In this document: positions 55,114-61,539 of the stretch, in pieces | How positions within the stretch are numbered: position 1 is the first letter of the stretch | Layout: every line of letters begins with the position of its first letter | Source of the DNA: Candidatus Enterococcus stercoripullorum | Lineage (GTDB): Bacteria > Bacillota > Bacilli > Lactobacillales > Enterococcaceae | NCBI GenBank assembly: GCA_019120335.1 | Contig: DWVH01000011.1 | Location: 1 to 63,942, forward strand | Reading direction: 5' to 3' | DNA: 63,942 bases | Program-made: the position numbers and the translations under genes | Notes under the pieces: generated by a model | Seen by the model: only the letters and a program-made list of their open reading frames with translations | What the model was told of the DNA's origin: nothing | Databases searched by the model: none

Positions 55114-56382
55114 TTATCTAAAAAACATCCTTTGAATATCATTCCAAGTGACTAAAACAAAGAGCAATAAAATCATCCCTACACCAATCATGGTAATAAT
55201 ACCTTCGTGTTCTGGCTTTAATGGTTTCCGACGAATCGCTTCTAAAATATTCAATACGAGCTTCCCACCATCTAAGGCTGGAATTGGGAGTAAATTAAAA
55301 ATCCCAATATTCACTGAAATCAACGCCATATACGCAATAATCGTAATGAGACCTTCATTGGCTACCTGCGCAGATTGTTGGAAAATAGCTACTGGGCCAC
55401 CTAACTTATTAATATCAGGCTGGACAATGATTGATTTCAAAGCTTGGAAAATCTGAGTAGCCATATTTATCGACACTTCAAAACCACCTGTAATCATTGT
55501 CATCACACCAGTTTTCTTATACATGGTAATCCCAATTTGACCAACTTTTTCATCATTGACCGTCACTGTTTTAGGTGTTAAGGTTGTTGTTTTGGTTTGA
55601 CCATCACGTGTATATTTGACTTCAAGTGATTTCCCTGGATTTTTTTGAATTTCATCTACCAAATCATTCCAATTGCTGATTTTCTTGTTAGCAATCGTTT
55701 TGATTTCATCGCCTTGTTTCAATCCAGCTTGACTAGCAGGTGAAGCAGGCATAATCTCACCTAATTTTGAAGTACTCGGATCACTCATCCCGCCTTGCAT
55801 AAAGACCAAAATCACACATAAAACAAAAGTTAAGATGAAATTATTTAACGGACCGGCAAAATTGGTAAGCATTCGTTGCCATAATTTAGCTGACTGGAAT
55901 TGTACATCTCGTGGTGCGATGCGAATCTCAGTACCATCAGATTCAATCACCGTCGCATCATGATCGACAGCAAAACGCACAAGCTTGCTATCATCTCCAT
56001 TGACATAGCCTTCTACATAAAGTTCATCTTCTAAATCACTATCTGCAACCTCAAAAGGAATACTATTTTCCAATTCAACTTTTTCGCAGCAATTCATCTT
56101 GTGCACGACATTGTTTTCATCGACGACTAATGAAATAAACATCCCTGGTGTTAAATCGCCACCTTCATCTGCACCGGCCATTCGCACATAGCCGCCTAAA
56201 GGAAGCAAGCGAATCGTATAGGCCACCCCATCTTTTCCTTGTTTGGCAAAGACTTTCGGACCCATCCCGATAGAAAATTCACGCACTAAAATACCAGATT
56301 TACGTGCAAAATAAAAATGTCCAAACTCATGAACAATGACAATGACTGAAAAGATAATCAAAAAAACTAGAATCGATTTCAT
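55114..56382 (-). CDS. rseP: Site-2 intramembrane protease RseP (Eep type)
   Basis: A zinc intramembrane protease that cuts within the membrane; the E. faecalis member Eep processes lipoprotein signal peptides into sex pheromones and activates sigma factors. The 422-residue protein starts MKSILVFLIIFSVIVIVHEF with the HEFGH zinc motif, has a PDZ domain (ASPASQAGLKQGDEI) and a second metal motif in NLLPIPALDGGKLVLN. An inserted region near IEIRIAPRD and the acidic stretch after it is normal. I chose ATG 56382 (M15 of the longer frame), as the Eep family begins there; its ribosome site is weak. It heads the operon with the ProRS-like gene, 16 bases apart. Confidence 0.93.
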   Translation of the reverse strand: MKSILVFLIIFSVIVIVHEFGHFYFARKSGILVREFSIGMGPKVFAKQGKDGVAYTIRLLPLGGYVRMAGADEGGDLTPGMFISLVVDENNVVHKMNCCEKVELENSIPFEVADSDLEDELYVEGYVNGDDSKLVRFAVDHDATVIESDGTEIRIAPRDVQFQSAKLWQRMLTNFAGPLNNFILTFVLCVILVFMQGGMSDPSTSKLGEIMPASPASQAGLKQGDEIKTIANKKISNWNDLVDEIQKNPGKSLEVKYTRDGQTKTTTLTPKTVTVNDEKVGQIGITMYKKTGVMTMITGGFEVSINMATQIFQALKSIIVQPDINKLGGPVAIFQQSAQVANEGLITIIAYMALISVNIGIFNLLPIPALDGGKLVLNILEAIRRKPLKPEHEGIITMIGVGMILLLFVLVTWNDIQRMFFR

Positions 56383-56574
56383 CTCATCACTCGCTTTCTC
56401 AAAAATTATTTTTAATCTAAACAAATTCTTTGGTAAACACCTTTTCTCACTTATTACCCATTTTACAGTTTCTTATCTTATTTTTAAAGTTTTTTAGCTA
56501 AATATTGCGAAAATTTAACAGAGTAGACATGATTTTGCAAAGTTAAATTTGAGACAGATACGTATATATATAAG

Positions 56575-56840
56575 CAAAAGTCACGAACTCGACATTGCCT
56601 AATTGCTCAGCCCGTTCTTGACATGTTGATGTAAAACCTGTTTTGCTAAATAAGAATTAATGATTATCCACATAAGGAAACATTTGACTACATAGGATTA
56701 ATTTATCTAACGCTTGTGTATCAACTAAGTCATGTTTCGACTTACACTCACCATATACCATAGTTTGCCCAGAAGTTCCCAGGATATCGATTTTTCTTAC
56801 TTTTTTGTGCATTATTTTCCCACCAACTCGCCAAATCTAT
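56575..56840 (-). pseudogene. Remnant of a DUF234-type ATPase
   Basis: Reading leftward gives ASWWENNAQKSKK, then, after a shift of frame within an A-rich run, KIDILGTSGQTMVYGECKSK followed by DTQALDKLILCSQMFPYV. A TAA stop intervenes near 56654 and the frame continues FLFSKTGFTSTCQERAEQLG and NVEFVTF. This pattern is the C-terminal nuclease-like domain of DUF234 AAA+ ATPases (IGRWW, EIDIL, GECK, LFSKSGF). Only about a fifth of the gene is left. No promoter or full ORF remains. The rest of the gap, 56383-56574, holds no gene I can support. Confidence 0.65.
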
Positions 56841-56876
56841 ACAAAACCCATAAATCATATTCTACTTATTCGCTAG

Positions 56877-56918
56877 TCAAAAAAGATAGCTAATCTCCAT
56901 CGCTGAAAATTAACTATC
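56877..56918 (-). terminator. Terminator of the uppS-cdsA operon
   Basis: GATAGTTAAT pairs with ATTAGCTATC on the minus strand, then TTTTTTG. It lies a few bases after the cdsA stop. Confidence 0.75.
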
Positions 56919-56925
56919 TCTACAC

Positions 56926-57732
56926 TTAAATTAAACCTAATAAATGCATGATTGGAAATACAAACAACATGCTATCGAAGCGGTCTAAAATACCACCATG
57001 CCCTGGCAAAATCTTACCTGAATCTTTCACACCATAATGACGCTTAAATGCAGACTCTACTAAATCACCAAATTGACCAACCACTGATAAAACAATCGTC
57101 ATCAAGGCTACAGTAAATAAAGAATGGTCAAAATACTGTTTAGCAGGGAAAATGATTAAGTAAATCACTGCTACAACTACCGCAGATAAAATACCGCCTA
57201 AAGCCCCTTCAACCGTTTTGTTTGGCGAAATCTCAGGCCATAATTTGTTTTTACCATATTTACGTCCAAACATATAAGCACCAATATCAGTAGACCAGAC
57301 AACTAGAAAGGCAAACATTAAAACGATAAGCCCATCTTTATCCATACGTGCTGATACAAAATTACCAAAGCCAATCCCAACATATAGACTGACTAAAACC
57401 GGAAAACAAGCTTCATCAAAAGTATAGGTATTTTTGGAAATCACACTTAATCCCAAAATCAGCATAACCACAAAATAATAAAGCATCCATTTTTCCGTAT
57501 TAACTGGTAAAAAGCTAAACCATGGATTTTTTGGCAAGACGAGCACAATCGCACCGAGGGCCGCCAATACTCCTTCATAGCTCAATAACTGGATTTGACG
57601 CATTCTAAATAATTCATAAACGCCAATCACTGCTAATAATGCTGCCGTTAATTGCAAAATCGTACCACCAATAAATAAAATCGGTAAGAAAATCGCTAAA
57701 GCTACCACGGCAGTAATTACACGTGTACGCAT
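56926..57732 (-). CDS. cdsA: Phosphatidate cytidylyltransferase
   Basis: CdsA makes CDP-diacylglycerol, precursor of phosphatidylglycerol and cardiolipin. The 268-residue membrane protein has about seven helices and the C-terminal signature around GQFGDLVESAFKRHYGVKDSGK and LPGHGGILDRFDSM, the CDP-alcohol-binding region with the catalytic acidic residues. It starts one base after the uppS stop, so the two are coupled. Complete. Confidence 0.95.
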   Translation of the reverse strand: MRTRVITAVVALAIFLPILFIGGTILQLTAALLAVIGVYELFRMRQIQLLSYEGVLAALGAIVLVLPKNPWFSFLPVNTEKWMLYYFVVMLILGLSVISKNTYTFDEACFPVLVSLYVGIGFGNFVSARMDKDGLIVLMFAFLVVWSTDIGAYMFGRKYGKNKLWPEISPNKTVEGALGGILSAVVVAVIYLIIFPAKQYFDHSLFTVALMTIVLSVVGQFGDLVESAFKRHYGVKDSGKILPGHGGILDRFDSMLFVFPIMHLLGLI

Positions 57733-58530
57733 TTATTTCTTGTCCTCCTTATTGTTTAAGCCACCAAACCGACGATCTCTCATTTGGTAACTCGCTAAAG
57801 CCCGCTCTAATGCTTTTTCATCAAAATCAGGCCAATACGTATCAGTAAAATAAAATTCACTATAAGCAAATTGCCATAATAGAAAATTACTAATTCGCTC
57901 TTCGCCACTGGTTCGAATCATTAGTTCAGGATCACGATATTCACTTGGTAAGAAACTAGTCATCAAGTGATCGGCAAATAGCGCATCATCGATTTCTTCA
58001 AGTGCTATTTTCTCCTCTTGAACTTCTTTAGCGATATGACGAACCGCTGTTAATATTTCTGCTCGCGAACCATAATTAAAGGCAAAGTTAAGCACCATCC
58101 CTGTACAATGAGCTGTTTGTGCCATCGCTCGCTGAATTGCATCAAAAGTATGTTTAGGCAAAGCATCTAAATAACCCATCGCATGCACACGAATATTATC
58201 TTCAATTAATTCTGGCACAAAAGTATCAAAGAAATCTACCGGCAATTTCATCAAATAATTGACTTCATCTTCTGGACGTTTCCAGTTCTCAGTCGAAAAA
58301 GTATATAAAGTTAAGGCCTTTACTCCTAATTTTGCTGCATGCTTCGTAATTTTTTTAACATTGTCCATTCCTGCCTTATGTCCTGCAAAACGTGGTAAGC
58401 GACGATTTGTAGCCCATCGACCATTACCATCCATAATAATCGCGATATGCCGAGGAACACCTAATTCAGGTTGAAATGTAAATTCTTCTATTTGACTTGA
58501 TTTTTTCTTCTCAGGAAAAAAACGAAACAC
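57733..58530 (-). CDS. uppS: Undecaprenyl pyrophosphate synthase (isoprenyl transferase)
   Basis: UppS makes the C55 lipid carrier for cell wall synthesis. The 265-residue protein has IAIIMDGNGRWATNR with the catalytic Asp, KKITKHAAKLGVKALTLY, FAFNYGSRAEI, and the final block RTSGEERISNFLLWQ with AYSEFYFTDTYWPDF. The start is GTG at 58530, with GGAGG eight bases upstream. Its tail continues directly into cdsA. Confidence 0.96.
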   Translation of the reverse strand: MFRFFPEKKKSSQIEEFTFQPELGVPRHIAIIMDGNGRWATNRRLPRFAGHKAGMDNVKKITKHAAKLGVKALTLYTFSTENWKRPEDEVNYLMKLPVDFFDTFVPELIEDNIRVHAMGYLDALPKHTFDAIQRAMAQTAHCTGMVLNFAFNYGSRAEILTAVRHIAKEVQEEKIALEEIDDALFADHLMTSFLPSEYRDPELMIRTSGEERISNFLLWQFAYSEFYFTDTYWPDFDEKALERALASYQMRDRRFGGLNNKEDKK

Positions 58531-58624
58531 CTAGTTCGCCTCCTATCAAAATGTATCTATCTAAATCATTATACCACAAAACCTTACGCAATTACCCACC
58601 TTTTTCACGAAATAAAAGGATAAT

Positions 58625-58661
58625 TAAAAAATGTGAGCACCAGGGCGGACCCGGTGCTCAC
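58625..58661 (-). terminator. Terminator of the glycosyltransferase-sulfatase operon
   Basis: A perfect nine-base stem GTGAGCACC with GGTGCTCAC around a GGGTCCGCCCT-type loop, then ATTTTTTAATT. It overlaps the last codons of the sulfatase gene. Confidence 0.85.
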
Positions 58662-60475
58662 TGATTATCTTTGGCTATTTTCTGATCATAATAATCCGAC
58701 TTTTTGGTAACTTCATCTTCAAAGTTTTGATAGCCCAAACGTTCTGGAACCGTCTTAGTCCCAGAGAATAAGTTTGTACCTAAACCTAAACGATTACCTT
58801 CAATCTCAACACCTAATGCAGCCAAAGTAGTCGGATACAAATCAAAAGTCGTAAATTGACGATTTTTAGCATTTTCCGGCTGAATTGGTGAATTGATGAT
58901 TTCATTAAAGACTGTTCTTTGATACTTATCAGAAATATCATTGAAGTAATCTTTATCCATACTTAAATGGTCTCCAGAAATCACGATTGTTGTGTTTTCA
59001 TAGAAAGGTTGTTGCTGTACCCAATTAATAAAGTCATTTACCAATTGATCAGAATAATGAATGACATTGGAATATTGATTATCGTATAATTTCGGTGTTT
59101 CAGCTGACATATACCCATCTTCAAAATGCGTATCAGCCGTTAGCATGGTTAAATTAAACGGTTTATCAGATGAAGCAGCTTGAGACACTGCATTTTTAGC
59201 ATTCTCAAATAGCTTTTTATCCTCATATCCCCACCAAACATGATAATCGCTTGGAATCCATTTTTTCTCAATCGCATAATTATAATCAATAATTTGATAA
59301 TTTCCATGTTGTTGGAAATAAGTTTTACGTCCAGCAAAATTCGCATCTGAACCTAACAACAATAAGTTTTGATATCCATTCTTTTCTAAAATATCCCCAA
59401 TGGAATATGCACCGGGTAAGAATTGCTTCAAATTTTGGTAATTAGAATTGTTATCCAATGTATTATTATCTAAAGAAGTACGAACAGGAACACCAGCAGA
59501 TTGAGCTACCATTCCACCAACCGTAAATCCCGTTAAACGAATAGGTAGAGCACCACCAATGGTATCAGTATTAGAAAAGTTAATCGCTTCTCCACTTTGA
59601 ATGCGATTGGTCAAATTTGGCAAAAGATTTCCTTTCTGTGCACCGCCTAAATCTTTTGAAATATAGGTAGTTTCCATGGATTCCATGAAAATATAGATCA
59701 AATTGCGTTTTTTTTCTGGAAATGTTAGATTTACTTTTTCGGGATTAATATAAGCTTTTTCATACAACCCACTTTTTTCGAAAAAGTAAGATTTTACTTC
59801 AGCATACCCAATTTCATTAATACTTATCAAAAAGCCAGAAATCAAAATCCCTATCGATAATACACTCATCAACAGTTTTTTAAACCTGATAAATTCAAAA
59901 ACAGTAATTCCTTTTTTTAGTTTTGTTAAACGATTGATACAATAAATAATGAAAATTAAGAGAAAAATATAGAATAAGCTTTGCATCAAAGGCCCAACAA
60001 TATACGAATCAATTTGTGATTGATCAGTACCTTCAACTGGCTGGGTCAACGTAAAAATAATTTGATTAATAGAAATTCCTTGGAAATGATTCATCGCCCA
60101 ATTTGCACTTAAAACGCAAAGTAATGCAATCCAAGAACAAAATGTAAATATCCCTACAAAAATTTTATCCATAATTTTTAATGTCTTCTCTTTTGTGTAA
60201 TACTCTTTTTTATTCAGAGTATACACAATCAAAAATGTGGACACTGGTACCATTAAATAAATAAAATAGCAAAAAATATTTTGATGTCCATTTACAAAAC
60301 GGAATAAATGATGTAGCTTAGGATCATCAATTTTAAGTAAAACAAGATAAGCAGAAGTAATCAAACTGCCCATTCCCCAATATAGTGAAAAGAAAAATCT
60401 AGAAATAATATTACTTCTGTTTGACAAATTCACAATAAAAAGAACCACTGTCAATAATATTGGAAAAAGTATCAT
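58658..60475 (-). CDS. Membrane sulfatase-fold phosphoglycerol transferase (OpgB/GacH-like)
   Basis: A 605-residue protein with about six membrane helices in residues 1-220, then an extracellular sulfatase domain. Metal and active-site features are FMESMETTYI (Glu265 or nearby), GFTVGGMVAQSAGVP, whose Thr318 aligns with the catalytic Thr of OpgB/GacH, GSDANF and VISGDHLSM. The GFTVGGM form is that of OpgB and GacH, not of LtaS (GKTSD). GacH adds glycerol 1-phosphate to a wall polysaccharide in streptococci. It follows a GtrB-like glycosyltransferase by 14 bases, which matches the GacI/GacH pairing. The target glycan is unknown. Confidence 0.82.
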   Translation of the reverse strand: MILFPILLTVVLFIVNLSNRSNIISRFFFSLYWGMGSLITSAYLVLLKIDDPKLHHLFRFVNGHQNIFCYFIYLMVPVSTFLIVYTLNKKEYYTKEKTLKIMDKIFVGIFTFCSWIALLCVLSANWAMNHFQGISINQIIFTLTQPVEGTDQSQIDSYIVGPLMQSLFYIFLLIFIIYCINRLTKLKKGITVFEFIRFKKLLMSVLSIGILISGFLISINEIGYAEVKSYFFEKSGLYEKAYINPEKVNLTFPEKKRNLIYIFMESMETTYISKDLGGAQKGNLLPNLTNRIQSGEAINFSNTDTIGGALPIRLTGFTVGGMVAQSAGVPVRTSLDNNTLDNNSNYQNLKQFLPGAYSIGDILEKNGYQNLLLLGSDANFAGRKTYFQQHGNYQIIDYNYAIEKKWIPSDYHVWWGYEDKKLFENAKNAVSQAASSDKPFNLTMLTADTHFEDGYMSAETPKLYDNQYSNVIHYSDQLVNDFINWVQQQPFYENTTIVISGDHLSMDKDYFNDISDKYQRTVFNEIINSPIQPENAKNRQFTTFDLYPTTLAALGVEIEGNRLGLGTNLFSGTKTVPERLGYQNFEDEVTKKSDYYDQKIAKDNQ

Positions 60476-60489
60476 TTCATCATCTCCAT

Positions 60490-61422
60490 CTATTTTTTAT
60501 CTCGCTCTTTGATAATATAAATTGGGCGCTTTTTAGTCTCTAAGAAAATTTTACTAATGTACTTTCCAACAATTCCTAAACATAATAACTGTATCCCACC
60601 AATAAAAAGGATAATACAAATCAATGAAGGCCATCCAGAAGTAGGATCTTTAAAAATCAATGTACGCACTACGATAAATACCATGGCGATAATCGAAGCA
60701 AAACATGAAAAAGCACCGACAAAAGAAGCAATATTTAAGGGTGCCTCTGAAAAATTTACAATGCCATCAATTGAATACTTAAACAATCCCCAGAACGACC
60801 AAGATGTCTGACCCGCAACACGTTCTCGATTTTCATATTCAAGATACTTAGTGTTATAGCCAACCCAGGCAAATAATCCTTTAGAAAAGCGATTGTACTC
60901 CGATAATTCTAGTACAGAATCTACCATCTGTCTAGTCATCAACCTAAAGTCACGCGCGCCATCTACCATTTCCACTTCACCGATATGATTAATAAGTTGA
61001 TAAAATTTTCTTGCAAACCAGCTTCTGATTGATGGTTCGCCTCTTCGATTAATTCTTCTTGTGCCTACACAGTCATATTCACCCTGTTCTAAAATTCGGA
61101 CCATTTCAATCAATAGCTCAGGGGGATCTTGTAAATCAGCATCCATGACTGTCACATAATCTCCATTAGCCTCTTTTAATCCTGCATATAAAGCAGCTTC
61201 CTTACCGAAATTACGAGAAAACGATAAATAATGTACATTTTGTTTTTTAGAAAGTTGCCTTAATTTCAAAAGTGTATCATCAGTTGATCCATCATTAATA
61301 AAAATATATTCAAAATAAAAATCTTGTAACTTCCGGTCAACCTGTACTAATTCTTTATAAATTATCGCTATAGTTTCTTCTTCATTATAGCATGGAATAA
61401 CTATTGAAATTTTTTTCAACAT
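60490..61422 (-). CDS. Bactoprenol-linked glycosyltransferase (GtrB/GacI-like, GT2)
   Basis: A 310-residue GT2 enzyme with two C-terminal membrane helices. The nucleotide-sugar motifs are VIPCYNEEETIA and the DADLQDPPELL acidic motif, then GTRRINRRGEP and QTSWSFWGLFKYSIDGI. It matches GtrB/GacI enzymes that move a sugar from UDP to undecaprenyl phosphate for later use outside the cell. I place the start at ATG 61422 (MLKKISIVIPC), with TAGGAG upstream; the frame extends six codons further. It leads a two-gene operon with the sulfatase. The specific sugar cannot be read. Confidence 0.87.
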   Translation of the reverse strand: MLKKISIVIPCYNEEETIAIIYKELVQVDRKLQDFYFEYIFINDGSTDDTLLKLRQLSKKQNVHYLSFSRNFGKEAALYAGLKEANGDYVTVMDADLQDPPELLIEMVRILEQGEYDCVGTRRINRRGEPSIRSWFARKFYQLINHIGEVEMVDGARDFRLMTRQMVDSVLELSEYNRFSKGLFAWVGYNTKYLEYENRERVAGQTSWSFWGLFKYSIDGIVNFSEAPLNIASFVGAFSCFASIIAMVFIVVRTLIFKDPTSGWPSLICIILFIGGIQLLCLGIVGKYISKIFLETKKRPIYIIKERDKK

Positions 61423-61465
61423 AATTCTCCTATTTATCAATAATTTCTATTAATTATAGCATATT

Positions 61466-61514
61466 AAAAAAAAAAGTATAAAGGATAACATAGTATATCT
61501 GTCATCCCTTATAC
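61466..61514 (-). terminator. Terminator of the repeat/peptidase gene
   Basis: GTATAAGGGAT (minus-strand first arm) pairs with ATCCTTTATAC around a long loop, followed by a run of ten T. It lies a short distance after the stop codon. Confidence 0.75.
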
Positions 61515-61539
61515 CAATTTTAAGATATTAATTATCTAA

